Below are positions 1 through 7,154 of a DNA stretch of 64,000 nucleotides, piece after piece; the stretch's first letter is position 1, and each line of letters starts with the position of its first letter. The DNA comes from Cellulomonas sp. URHD0024 (lineage in GTDB: Bacteria; Actinomycetota; Actinomycetes; Actinomycetales; Cellulomonadaceae). Both the position numbers and the translations under genes were made by a program. The notes below the pieces were generated by a model. The model did not search any database, had not been told where the DNA came from, and was given only the letters and a program-made list of their open reading frames with translations. The DNA lies in contig NZ_KE384505.1 of NCBI RefSeq assembly GCF_000426185.1, positions 688,915 through 752,914 of the forward strand. Reading direction: 5' to 3'.

Positions 1-242
1 TCCGCGCGGGCGGCCACTGGGTGTTCGCGGGCGGGCTCGCCGCACCGGAGACGTCGACCGTCATCGACGGCCGAGGGGAGGAGCCGGTGTTCACGGATGG
101 CCCCTTCGTCGAGTCGAAGGAGCACATGGCCGGATTCTGGATTATCGACGCCCCCGACCTCGACGTCGCGCTCGCGCTCATGGCCGACGGGTCGAAGGCC
201 TGCAACCGGCGGCTCGAGGTGCGACCTCTGCTGGCCGGGTGA
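1..242 (+). CDS. YCII-related (DGPF domain) protein, 5' truncated by the window edge
   Basis: The reading frame is open from base 3, so the true start lies outside the window and only about 80 C-terminal residues are visible. The motif GGHWVFAGGL followed by FTDGPFVESKE is the DGPF signature of the YCII-related family, small alpha/beta-barrel proteins of unproven biochemical role. The stop codon overlaps the GTG of the downstream sigma factor gene (GTGA). Such proteins are the regular genetic partner of ECF42 sigma factors, so the two genes are very likely one operon. A second family member lies at 3494-3835 on the other strand. Function beyond the partnership is unknown. Confidence 0.85.
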   Translation, partial: RAGGHWVFAGGLAAPETSTVIDGRGEEPVFTDGPFVESKEHMAGFWIIDAPDLDVALALMADGSKACNRRLEVRPLLAG

Positions 243-1465
243 CCGCTCTGGACGCGATCACCCGAGCCCACCGCGACGAGTGGGCTCGGGTCGTGGCGTC
301 GCTCGCCAGACGCTTCGGCGACCTCGACATCGCCGAGGAGGCCGCCGCCGAGGCGTTCGCCACCGCCGTCGAACGATGGCCCGCCGACGGTGTCCCGCCG
401 AACCCCGGCGGATGGCTGACCACGACCGCGAACCGCAAGGCGATCGACCGCATCCGCCGCGAGAACAAGCGTGACGACAAGCACCGGGAGGCTCTCGTGC
501 TCTCCGTCGTCGACCCGCCCCCGCCGGTAAGCGCCATCGACGACGACCGCCTCCGGCTGATCTTCACCTGCTGCCACCCGGCCCTCGCGATGGAGGCTCG
601 CGTGGCGCTGACGCTGCGCATGGTCGGGGGCCTGACCGTGCCGGAGATCGCCCGCGGCTTCCTCGTGCAGGAGACGACGATGGGACAGCGGATCACCCGC
701 GCGAAGGGCAAGATCGCCGCGGCACGCATTCCCTACCGGGTGCCGTCCGCACGAGATCTTCCGGCGCGCGTCACCGGCGTCCTGGCGGTCCTTTTCCTCG
801 TCTTCAACGAGGGCTACCTCGCCACCGGCCCCGACACCGGCCCGTTGCGACCCGACCTGACAGCCGAGGCGATCCGGCTGACGCGCCTGATCCGCGCGCT
901 GCTCCCGCACGACGGCGAGGTGGCCGGCCTGTTGGCGTTGATGCTCCTCACCGAGGCCCGGCGTCCCGCGCGCGTCTCGGCGGACGGCTCGCTCGTCCCG
1001 CTCGCCTCCCAGGACCGTGCGTCCTGGGACGGTTCGCTGATCGACGAAGGTCACCGGCTGGTGCGCGAACGCCTGTCCTCCGGGGCCGCCCCCGGCCGCT
1101 ACCAGCTGCTCGCGGCGATCAACGCGGTGCACACGGACGCGCGCGACGCCGACGACACCGACTGGTCGCAGGTCGTGGCCCTCTACGACCAGATGGTTCG
1201 CCTCGATCCCTCCCCGGTCGTCGCGCTCAACCGGGCCGTCGCCGTCGCGGAGGTCGAGGGAGCATCCACCGGGCTCGATCTTCTCGACGAGCTCGGTGAC
1301 GGGCTCGACGGCTATCACGCCCTCCACGCCACCCGCGCGGAGCTGCTGCGGCGACTCGGGCGCCGAGCGGAGTCGCGCGCGGCCTACGACCGGGCCATCG
1401 CGCTCGCGGGAAACACCGCCGAGACCGCCTACCTGTCACGTCGTCGCGACGAGCTCGGCGACTGA
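239..1465 (+). CDS. ECF42-type RNA polymerase sigma factor with C-terminal TPR-like extension
   Basis: The 408-residue protein has an N-terminal sigma-70 region 2 (about residues 10-75), then the group hallmark RLIFTCCHPAL near residue 106 and a region 4 helix-turn-helix (LTVPEIARGF, about 130-155). A further conserved element is FLVFNEGY. The long C-terminal half, with TPR-like helices at about 310-400 (DRAIALAGNTAETAYL), is twice the size of a minimal ECF factor and is typical of the ECF42 group. That group works without a classical anti-sigma factor and sits beside DGPF genes, as here. The GTG start is set by the 4-base overlap with the upstream stop. Its target promoters cannot be read from this window. 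Confidence 0.9.
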   Translation: MTALDAITRAHRDEWARVVASLARRFGDLDIAEEAAAEAFATAVERWPADGVPPNPGGWLTTTANRKAIDRIRRENKRDDKHREALVLSVVDPPPPVSAIDDDRLRLIFTCCHPALAMEARVALTLRMVGGLTVPEIARGFLVQETTMGQRITRAKGKIAAARIPYRVPSARDLPARVTGVLAVLFLVFNEGYLATGPDTGPLRPDLTAEAIRLTRLIRALLPHDGEVAGLLALMLLTEARRPARVSADGSLVPLASQDRASWDGSLIDEGHRLVRERLSSGAAPGRYQLLAAINAVHTDARDADDTDWSQVVALYDQMVRLDPSPVVALNRAVAVAEVEGASTGLDLLDELGDGLDGYHALHATRAELLRRLGRRAESRAAYDRAIALAGNTAETAYLSRRRDELGD

Positions 1466-1551
1466 CGGCGTTGCGGCGACGGCGCCGCGGATCTGCGCCC
1501 GTGCGAGCATGGCCCGAAGGTCTGTGCCCGACGTCGTCCCAGGAGGTGCCC

Positions 1552-1749
1552 GTGCGGAAGGTTGCCGGCATCGTCCTGGGGCTCGTGCTCGTGCTGTGCG
1601 GGGCGGTGTTCACGCTGCAGGGACTCGGCTACCTCGCGGGAAGCGCGATGACCGGCGTGACCCTGTGGGCGGTCCTCGGTCCGATCATCGTCGTCGCCGG
1701 GCTGTTCGTGCTCGTGCGGTCCCTCCGGAGCGGCACCGAGCGGCCGTGA
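1552..1749 (+). CDS. Small two-segment membrane protein
   Basis: A 65-residue protein starts at GTG, seven bases or so after a strong AGGAGG ribosome site at 1541-1546, which rules against the in-frame start 81 bases upstream. Two hydrophobic stretches (VAGIVLGLVLVLCGAVFTL and LWAVLGPIIVVAGLFVLV) predict two membrane helices with a basic start (VRK) and a basic tail (VRSLRSG). No catalytic motif is visible. Short proteins of this pattern are common in actinobacteria and have no known function. It lies 86 bases after the sigma factor gene on the same strand and could be cotranscribed. Confidence 0.7.
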   Translation: MRKVAGIVLGLVLVLCGAVFTLQGLGYLAGSAMTGVTLWAVLGPIIVVAGLFVLVRSLRSGTERP

Positions 1750-1784
1750 TCGGGCCCTGACGCGGGTTCGAGCGCGGGAAGGGC

Positions 1785-2612
1785 TCAGCGCAGATCGGCT
1801 GGACGCGCCGGGTCTGTCCGTCGACGACGGGCCCGACCCCGTGCCGCGTACGCGGCCCCGGCGAGCAGCGCGGCAGCCACGGTCAGCTCCAGGGCGACGA
1901 CGGAGGCGCCCGACGGGACGGGGATCGACCCGGACATCCCCCCGACCGCATCGGGAGGCAGGTTCTGACCCTTCTGCGCGGCCGCGACGTCGGCGGCCTG
2001 GTGTGCCTTGAGCTTCCGGAACGTCGGCGCGTCGATCGACGTGCCTCCCACGAGGGTGGCGGCTGCCGGATTCAACGGGGACAGGGTCCGCCGATCGCCG
2101 CTGATCGCGTACTCCTCGCCGAACCGTCCGTCGGTCATGACGACCGAGTCGGCCGGCAGGGCGTCGATCGCCCGGAGCGACTCCCGGGTCCACCCGCCGA
2201 CACCCCCCGTCGTCCCGTCGTTGGCGACCTCGACCATCGAGAACGGCGTCCCGTCCTCGAGCTCGACGGCGATCCACATCAGACCGACGTCGAGGGAGAA
2301 GTCCTCGTCCGTGAACTCCGACGCCTGCGACTCCTGCGAGGTCGGCTCCCAGTAGTAGTAGTACGACCGCGGGCTCCCGAACGACGCCGAGCTCTTCAGT
2401 GCGTCCCTCGTCCGGACGTCGACGTCGCCCTTCTCGTCGCTCGCGCCGAGCCTGATCGCGTCCTTGAACGCGGTACCGCCCGGCCGCAGCGATTCCAGCA
2501 CGGCCGCCGGGGGAGTCGGGCCGGCGTCAGACGCCATCGCCGCCGACGGCATCAGGATGACCACCGCAGAGGCGGCAGCGATACCCACCGACGACACGAG
2601 ACGCACTGACAT
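1785..2612 (-). CDS. Exported hypothetical protein with C-terminal membrane anchor
   Basis: The 275-residue protein starts at MSVRLVSS; an upstream in-frame start is possible but would put 15 extra residues before the signal. The N-terminus has a basic residue, a hydrophobic core (VGIAAASAVVILM) and an AMA-S type cleavage site near residue 27. Near the C-terminus, after a Pro/Gly-rich linker, VVALELTVAAALLAGAAYAA is a membrane helix followed by an Arg-rich tail (RGRARRRR). This is the layout of a cell-surface protein anchored by its C-terminus, though no LPxTG motif is seen. The central domain, which includes a YYYYWEPTS stretch, is not recognised. Expression looks monocistronic. Confidence 0.7.
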   Translation of the reverse strand: MSVRLVSSVGIAAASAVVILMPSAAMASDAGPTPPAAVLESLRPGGTAFKDAIRLGASDEKGDVDVRTRDALKSSASFGSPRSYYYYWEPTSQESQASEFTDEDFSLDVGLMWIAVELEDGTPFSMVEVANDGTTGGVGGWTRESLRAIDALPADSVVMTDGRFGEEYAISGDRRTLSPLNPAAATLVGGTSIDAPTFRKLKAHQAADVAAAQKGQNLPPDAVGGMSGSIPVPSGASVVALELTVAAALLAGAAYAARGRARRRRTDPARPADLR

Positions 2613-2711
2613 CGTCGACGACCCCTGACTTCCGCTGTGCAGGCTCCGGACCTGCATTCTGGCACGGCGCCCGTCGACGCGGGCCCGAACGCGGCGCCCC
2701 GATGAGGTGAA

Positions 2712-3410
2712 TCATCCGGCCGCGCGGCGGTCGAGATCTCCCGGGGGATGCCGCCGCGCCCGGCGGCGCAGGAACCGTGGCGACATGTGCAGCGCGCCGT
2801 TGACGCCGGCCGCCGCCATCACAGCGCACGCGAGGGTGAGGAAGATGCCCCCCTTGACGGAGACGGTGGCAGCGAGCGCCACCCCTCCGATCGTCAGCAG
2901 CGTGAAGCCTGCTGCGAACGCCCCATAGAGCCACGCTCCAGAGGCGGCGAGGCGTGCGTACGTGCTCATGCCCGGTACGAGGTCGTCGAACCTGCCGCGA
3001 AGGTCCGGCCAGTCGGTCACCGTGCGCTCCACGTAGGGCACGCCGATCTGCTCGGCGAACCGACGCACGTCCTCGGGCGGGTAACACGGACGCATGGTGC
3101 CGCCCGCCACGACGCCGGACGGGATGCCGGTCCCGACCAAGGGGCCGCCGGCTGACTGGAAGGCGTAGTGGTCGATCGTCATCGACATGATCGCCATGCC
3201 ACTCAGCCGGTACGGCAGCTCGCCACGGACGCGCACCACACGGGCGACCTCGCCCTGTCCTGGCCCGGTCTGTGCACTCCAGCTCGTCGATCGGCTGGTC
3301 GGAGCTGCCAGGTAGCTCACCCGCCGGTCGACCGGATCCCACGTCAGAGCCGAGCCGGTCTCGTCGCGCGTGCCGAAACGAGGGGCCACTGCCTCGAGCC
3401 TGACGGTCAA
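2712..3410 (-). CDS. Hypothetical membrane protein
   Basis: A TTG start at 3410 is chosen because GAGGGA lies a few bases upstream on the same strand and the residues before it (LTVRLEAVAPRF onward being the first protein-like ones) are Arg-rich with no domain character. That gives 232 residues. The first 150 look soluble. Two hydrophobic helices follow (WLYGAFAAGFTLLTIGGVALAA and GGIFLTLACAVMAAAGV), then a strongly basic tail (RRRARRHPP). No family is recognised. The exact start and even the membership of the first 20 residues are uncertain. Confidence 0.55.
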   Translation of the reverse strand: MTVRLEAVAPRFGTRDETGSALTWDPVDRRVSYLAAPTSRSTSWSAQTGPGQGEVARVVRVRGELPYRLSGMAIMSMTIDHYAFQSAGGPLVGTGIPSGVVAGGTMRPCYPPEDVRRFAEQIGVPYVERTVTDWPDLRGRFDDLVPGMSTYARLAASGAWLYGAFAAGFTLLTIGGVALAATVSVKGGIFLTLACAVMAAAGVNGALHMSPRFLRRRARRHPPGDLDRRAAG

Positions 3411-3493
3411 CGCTCTTCCCTCATCTCGTCGAGCGGGCGACCGCACCGGTCGTGCGGCTGCACCGGGTGTCCGGCTCAGGCCTCCTCGGGGAC

Positions 3494-3835
3494 CTACCTG
3501 ATGACCCGGACCTCCTGCGGCCAGCCACACCCCTCGGCGACCCTGCCGGCCCACATCTTCGCCGACTCCAGGTCGGGCACGTCGATGACGGTGATCCCAC
3601 CCAGGTACTCGGTGGTCTCGGTGTAGGGACCGTCGGAGATCGACACGGTCCCGCTCGTCGCGTCGGCGCTGAACGCGTCGGCCAGGTCCTCCTCGAGCCC
3701 GCCGGCGAAGACCAGCACCCCGGCCGCCTCCATGTCACGGACGACCGCCGTGCTGGGCTCCACGCGCGTCTGGAACCACTCGGCCGAGTGGTCCCCGACC
3801 CACTGCTGGTTGAAGTAGATGGCGTACTGCGTCAT
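3494..3835 (-). CDS. YCII-related (DGPF domain) protein
   Basis: The 113-residue protein begins MTQYAIYFNQQWV after a strong AGGAGGAG ribosome site, so the longer open frame upstream is not used. It carries VFAGGLEEDL and the DGPYTETTEYLGG version of the family's DGPF motif, then a typical C-terminal strand-helix (VIDVPDLESAKMWA). It is a complete paralogue of the truncated protein at the window start but has no sigma factor gene beside it. The biochemical role is unknown; the family is often linked to ECF sigma regulation. Confidence 0.85.
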   Translation of the reverse strand: MTQYAIYFNQQWVGDHSAEWFQTRVEPSTAVVRDMEAAGVLVFAGGLEEDLADAFSADATSGTVSISDGPYTETTEYLGGITVIDVPDLESAKMWAGRVAEGCGWPQEVRVIR

Positions 3836-3899
3836 GTCGCTCCTCCTGTGCGCCGGCCTCCGGTGTCCCGTCACCACTCTGACGGACGAGCATCGCCGG

Positions 3900-4262
3900 A
3901 ATCGACAGGCCGGGTCGAACGAGGTGGTCGAATCGAACCCCTGCAGGGGTGAGGGCGCAGGTTCGGGCGGCGGTCGCGCGAACAAGATCCGTCCCGCGTG
4001 ACGTGCAGAGCTGGAGGCTCACGAGCGCGGTCGCCATCGACCATCGGCCGATGGTCCTGCTCGGCGCCGGCTGCCCGCTTCGATTCGGCGAGGTGACGGG
4101 AGCTCCGACGCGCGGACCTCGATCCTGATCCTGGCGTCGTCCGGGTGCGTCGAGGCGGGACCTGCCCGACGGGAGCACTGATCGTCGACACTCCCAAGAC
4201 GGAGGCCGGCGCAAGAGACGTTGCCACTCCGCCGGACCTCCTGCGGTCCTCAGGCGACACCT
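3900..4262 (+). pseudogene. Frameshifted remnant of a phage-type tyrosine recombinase (integrase)
   Basis: Three frames on the plus strand give successive pieces of an actinobacterial integrase. ESNPCRGEGAG (about 3930-3962) matches the conserved NPCxIxGAG element. MVLLGAGCPLRFGEVT (from 4051) contains the first catalytic Arg in LRFGE. After one extra G near 4098-4100 the frame continues ELRRADLDPDPGVVRVRRGG and ALIVDTPKTEAGARDVATPP, the core that leads towards the HxxR box. No HxxR or Tyr region is recognisable afterwards. The gene is dead: it has no start, at least two frame changes and no C-terminus. It marks an old mobile-element insertion. Confidence 0.75.
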
Positions 4263-4531
4263 CTCTGACCGGGTCGGCCCGCGTCCCGCCTGGACCAGGC
4301 AAGGGCGGCGACGGATCGAGACGTCGCACGGGACTTGGCGGTGGGAACTGGCCCGACTCCAAGGTGGGACCCACTCGGGATTCGGCCGACGCGCGTCGCC
4401 GTACGCGCGCAGGCGTGCGACCTGACGAGCAAGTCGTTGCCAACGCTGACCTGTGCCCGAGACCTCGCTGCCGCCGAGGCGGGTCGGCCGGGCACCGGCG
4501 AGGTGCTCAGGCTGGCCACCCGGCGAGGTGC
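4263..4531. other. Non-coding decayed stretch with a short direct repeat
   Basis: I find no convincing gene here. It probably holds the eroded 3' part of the integrase remnant. A 16-base direct repeat, CCGGCGAGGTGCTCAG, occurs at 4495-4510 and 4520-4535. The second copy overlaps the stop codon of the DsrE-like gene, so the first looks like a duplicated 3' end of that gene with a 25-base period. Confidence 0.5.
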
Positions 4532-5047
4532 TCAGATGAACAGCAGCTGGGCGCCGTCGGTCTTCTCGATGAAGTCGCTCGCGCTGATGATGCCCTCGAC
4601 GTCCTCGTCCAGGTCGTCGACGGTCAGGTGGTTCATGTCGGCCGACAGCCGGCACGCCCACAGGTGGCCGCCGGACGCGACGATCTGCTCCAGGAACTCG
4701 GGCACGTCCGGGACATCGAGGTCGGCGATCGCCTTCTTCAGCTTCGAGGTGGCCATGTGCGTCATCCCCGGCAGCCCGCCGAGCCCCTGTGGCATGTGCG
4801 TGGCGGTGTTCCCGAGCATCGTGAACTTCAGGTCGTCCATCGTGGCCTTGGTGATCATGTCGAGACCCCAGAACGTGAAGAACAGGTGCGTCTCGACGCC
4901 CTCACCGAGGGCGGCGTTGGCCAGGATGAGGCCCGGGTAGGCCATGTCCAGGTTGCCCTTGGAGCAGATGATCGCGAGCTTGCGCTTGGTGCCGGGCTCG
5001 GCGTCGAACTGCGGGACGACGACGGTCGCGGTCTCGGTCGTGGTCAT
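4532..5047 (-). CDS. DsrE/DsrE2-like sulfur-relay family protein
   Basis: The 171-residue protein starts at ATG 5047, two bases after the upstream stop. It shows the DsrE-family pattern KLAIICSKGNLDMAYPGLILANAALGEGVE, with Cys28 after the first beta strand, and a second Cys in GGHLWACRLSADM (Cys132). Members of this family bind sulfane sulfur or persulfide and hand it between sulfur-relay proteins; the DsrE2 subgroup occurs beside rhodanese, TusA and sulfide-oxidation genes. Here it is the last gene of a cassette with a DsrC/TusE-like protein and an SQR-like flavoprotein. That context supports a role in trafficking sulfur from sulfide oxidation. The specific partner is unknown. Confidence 0.8.
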   Translation of the reverse strand: MTTTETATVVVPQFDAEPGTKRKLAIICSKGNLDMAYPGLILANAALGEGVETHLFFTFWGLDMITKATMDDLKFTMLGNTATHMPQGLGGLPGMTHMATSKLKKAIADLDVPDVPEFLEQIVASGGHLWACRLSADMNHLTVDDLDEDVEGIISASDFIEKTDGAQLLFI

Positions 5048-5048
5048 G

Positions 5049-5363
5049 TCAGACACATCCAACTGGCTTGGGCAGGCCGGCGACGTAGGCCATCTTCTTG
5101 GCCGGCTTCTGCGGGAAGAGGCGGAACAGGTCCTTGACGGGCACGCCGCTGCCGGCCGATGCCCGCCGGAGCGTCGCGGTCTGGCCGCGCTGCGCGAAGT
5201 CGTCGCGCAGGAACGCGAGCACGGTGCGGTGCTCGTCGGTGAGCTCCAGGCCGATCTGCGCGGCGAGGACTGCCGCGAGCTCGTCGTCCCACTCGGCGGG
5301 GTCGGTGAGGAACCCCTCCTCGGTGACGTGGATCTGATGACCGCCGAGGGTCGTGACTGGCAT
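5049..5363 (-). CDS. DsrC/TusE-family sulfur carrier protein lacking the second cysteine
   Basis: The 104-residue protein has the family helix pattern (DEHRTVLAFLRDDF) and the flexible C-terminal arm ending GLPKPVGCV. The penultimate Cys103 is the sulfur-carrying residue of the DsrC/TusE family. True DsrC of dissimilatory sulfur metabolism has a second Cys ten residues earlier; that region here reads MAYVAG, so the protein is TusE-like and cannot form the DsrC trisulfide. A GAGAGG-type ribosome site precedes ATG 5363. It sits between the SQR-like and DsrE-like genes, with 12 and 1 bases of spacing. This suggests it takes sulfur released by sulfide oxidation, not siroheme sulfite reduction. 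Confidence 0.85.
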   Translation of the reverse strand: MPVTTLGGHQIHVTEEGFLTDPAEWDDELAAVLAAQIGLELTDEHRTVLAFLRDDFAQRGQTATLRRASAGSGVPVKDLFRLFPQKPAKKMAYVAGLPKPVGCV

Positions 5364-5375
5364 GGTGCACCTCTC

Positions 5376-6611
5376 TTAGGGCGTGGGAACTGGGGTCTGC
5401 TTGCCGAGCATGGACATCGCCGAGGCCATCGGAAGTGGCCGTCCGGGCAGCAGGACATTCCAGTAGACCCAGCGGAACGCGAGCTTCCCGAGGTGGTTGG
5501 CTCTGCTCTCCTTGAGCAGGCTCATCGGTCCGACGTAGGGCGCCGGGTACATGCCGGTCAGGGGCTGGGTCTCATAGTTGAAGTCGAGCAGCAGGGCCTT
5601 GCCGTCGCCGGACTCGACGAAGCAGTTGGCGTGGCCGTCGAACGAGTGCGTCATAGGCCGCCCGGCGGCGAGCTCGATGAGGTTGTCGACGACGATGTCC
5701 GCCGAGAAGTGCGCGACAGATCCCGCCTTGGAGGTGGGGATGTCCGAGGCGTCCCCGACCGCGAAGATCCGCGGGTCCGCGACCGATTGCAGCGTGTGCC
5801 TGTCGACCGGGACGAAGCCCAGGTCGTCGCCCAGTCCGGAGCGGGTGACGAAGTCAGCGCCCATGTTCAGCGGGATCGTCACCAGCAGGTCGAAGGGAAC
5901 CTCGCGGCCGTCGTAGGACACCAGCGCGGTGTCCTCGATGTGCTCGACCAGGAAGTCGGGCTCCACGGTCACGCCGCGGTCGACGAGCATCGACCCGAGC
6001 TGCTCGGCAGCGATCGGCTTGGTGAACGCGCCGTCCAGCGGCGTCACGAACACGAGCTCGGTGGCGGAGCGCAGCCCGTGCTCGCGCAGCCAGGCGTCCG
6101 CCAGGAACGTGAACTCCAGAGGCGCGACGGGGCACTTGATCGGCATGTCGGTGATGTGGACCACGAGGCGCCCGCCGCGGAACGCTCGCAGCGCGTCGGC
6201 CAGGGCCTTCGCCCCGTCGAGCGTGTAGAAGTCGAAGATCCTCTTCCGCCACTGCGGTCCGAGCATGCCGGGGGTCTGGTCGGGCCGCGGCGACGTGCCG
6301 GACGCGATCACGAGGTAGTCGTACGGGAGCAGCCGACCGTCCAGGAGTACGACTTCCTGCGCGGCAGTGTCCACCCGGTCGACGGCCGCCAGCACCAGCG
6401 TCACACCGTCGCGCACGAAGGCATGGCGGGACCGGACCAGGTCGTCGGTCGGGCCGCCGAACGGCACGAACAGGAAACCCGGCTGGTAGGGGTGGGCGTC
6501 GTCGCGGTCGACCACGGTGATCGCCCACGCGTCGTCCAGCTTGCGCCGGAGCTTGTTGGCCACCATCGTCCCGGCCGTACCGGCGCCGAGCACGACCACA
6601 TGCCTGGCCAT
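5376..6611 (-). CDS. Sulfide:quinone oxidoreductase-like FAD-dependent protein
   Basis: The 411-residue flavoprotein starts at MARHVVVLGAGTAGTMVANKL, a Rossmann FAD-binding motif. A second dinucleotide-type segment follows (LVVHITDMPIKCPVAP), and the FAD-closing motif is RIFAVGDASDIP near residue 285. Cys160 (KCPVAP) and Cys330 (GHANCFVE) occupy the places of the redox cysteine pair of sulfide:quinone oxidoreductases; the third cysteine of classical enzymes is not seen. The reaction would oxidise sulfide to sulfane sulfur and reduce the quinone pool at the membrane surface. The C-terminal residues (LLKESRANHLGKLAFRWVYWNVLLPG) suit membrane attachment. It leads the dsrC-dsrE cassette. Another flavoprotein dehydrogenase function cannot be excluded. 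Confidence 0.85.
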   Translation of the reverse strand: MARHVVVLGAGTAGTMVANKLRRKLDDAWAITVVDRDDAHPYQPGFLFVPFGGPTDDLVRSRHAFVRDGVTLVLAAVDRVDTAAQEVVLLDGRLLPYDYLVIASGTSPRPDQTPGMLGPQWRKRIFDFYTLDGAKALADALRAFRGGRLVVHITDMPIKCPVAPLEFTFLADAWLREHGLRSATELVFVTPLDGAFTKPIAAEQLGSMLVDRGVTVEPDFLVEHIEDTALVSYDGREVPFDLLVTIPLNMGADFVTRSGLGDDLGFVPVDRHTLQSVADPRIFAVGDASDIPTSKAGSVAHFSADIVVDNLIELAAGRPMTHSFDGHANCFVESGDGKALLLDFNYETQPLTGMYPAPYVGPMSLLKESRANHLGKLAFRWVYWNVLLPGRPLPMASAMSMLGKQTPVPTP

Positions 6612-6616
6612 GGCCG

Positions 6617-6676
6617 TCAGCCCGCGATCATCCCGTCGCGGTCCGCCAGGACCGCGGCGTTCCAGATGAGCGTCAT
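6617..6676 (-). CDS. Candidate 19-codon leader ORF before the SQR-like gene
   Basis: On the minus strand an excellent purine-rich ribosome site (GGGAGAGAG) sits five or so bases before an ATG that opens MTLIWNAAVLADRDGMIAG and stops five bases before the flavoprotein ATG. The flavoprotein itself has only a weak ribosome site of its own. The arrangement suggests translational coupling: ribosomes ending on the small frame could reinitiate on the large one. The peptide has no recognised family. The evidence is positional only. Confidence 0.4.
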   Translation of the reverse strand: MTLIWNAAVLADRDGMIAG

Positions 6677-6689
6677 CGCTCTCTCCCTT

Positions 6690-6732
6690 CCCCGCCGAGC
6701 GGGGACCGCCCGACCGGGCGGCGAAGCCGCCC
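6690..6732 (-). promoter_or_regulatory. Three short hairpins in the 5' leader of the SQR cassette, two mutually exclusive
   Basis: Three inverted repeats lie back to back: CCCCGC/GCGGGG (6690-6704), CCGCCC/GGGCGG (6706-6721) and GGGCGGC/GCCGCCC with a 3-base loop (6716-6732). The last two share 6716-6721, so they cannot form together. On the minus-strand transcript they come just before the ribosome site of the 19-codon frame. This could be a structural switch or merely GC-rich folding; the placement favours control of translation. Confidence 0.4.
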
Positions 6733-6880
6733 TGACTGCCCACGATGCGCCGGACGCCGGAGCGGAAGTAGAGCACTAGGTCCCGGGCGTCCCCGCTGCA
6801 TCCGATGCGTGGGCGTGGCTGCTACCGCGTGCCAGCCGCCGGGCTCGTTGCAGTCCGGATCGCCGGCCGCTGACTGGCCC

Positions 6881-7102
6881 GTCGTCAGGTAGCCGGGCTC
6901 CGGCGGCGTCGGATTCCGCCGCCATCTCGAGCAGACGGTTGTACGTCGCCACCCGCTCGCCCCGCGCTGGGGCTCCGGACGTCTGCTGTCGACAGCCCGG
7001 TGGCCACCGTGAGTTCCGCGATGGGGGTGTCCGAGGTCGCGTCCGAGCGGTGCGAGACCATCTGGCGCATCCGGCCTGTTGACACATCGCCGACCTGAGC
7101 AT
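6881..7102 (-). pseudogene. Remnant of the C-terminal end of an enolase gene
   Basis: Two minus-strand frames together read as the end of an enolase. MVSHRSDATSDTPIAELTVATG (7061 downward) matches the family stretch SHRSGETEDT-IADLAVATG. After one surplus base in the CCC at 6996-6998 the next frame gives CRQQTSGAPARGERVATYNRLLEM, the counterpart of [22 protein letters not shown]. Upstream of 7061 only weak similarity remains and the rest of the gene is absent. The piece cannot encode an enzyme. A functional eno must lie elsewhere. It fills most of the gap between the SQR cassette and the TetR gene. Confidence 0.75.
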
Positions 7103-7120
7103 TGTCGACGCGGTGCGGCC

Positions 7121-7154
7121 TTGACGGGAAAATGTTAGTGACTAACATTGAGCC
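7121..7154 (+). promoter_or_regulatory. Promoter and TetR operator, apparently leaderless
   Basis: TTGACG (7121-7126) and TAACAT (7143-7148) are spaced by 16 bases, putting the transcript start at or next to the GTG at 7155. A perfect palindrome, AATGTTAGTGACTAACATT (7131-7149), two 9-base arms around one G, covers the spacer and the -10. A TetR dimer bound there would block its own promoter and that of the ABC genes. No ribosome site precedes the GTG, which fits a leaderless mRNA. Confidence 0.75.

Noticed and set aside
1471..1551. Upstream start for the small membrane protein
   Set aside because: The region is basic and lacks a ribosome site, whereas AGGAGG stands at proper distance from GTG 1552.
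3735..4661. Minus-strand open frame over the integrase remnant
   Set aside because: Arg/Pro-rich, no family; the plus-strand pieces explain the sequence better.
5048..5458. N-terminal extension of the DsrE-like gene upstream of 5047
   Set aside because: The extension overlaps the DsrC/TusE-like gene in another frame and has no protein-like features.
4944..6779. A 611-residue plus-strand open frame over the SQR, DsrC and DsrE genes
   Set aside because: It is the reverse of the sulfur cassette; the translation has GRRH-rich shadow composition.
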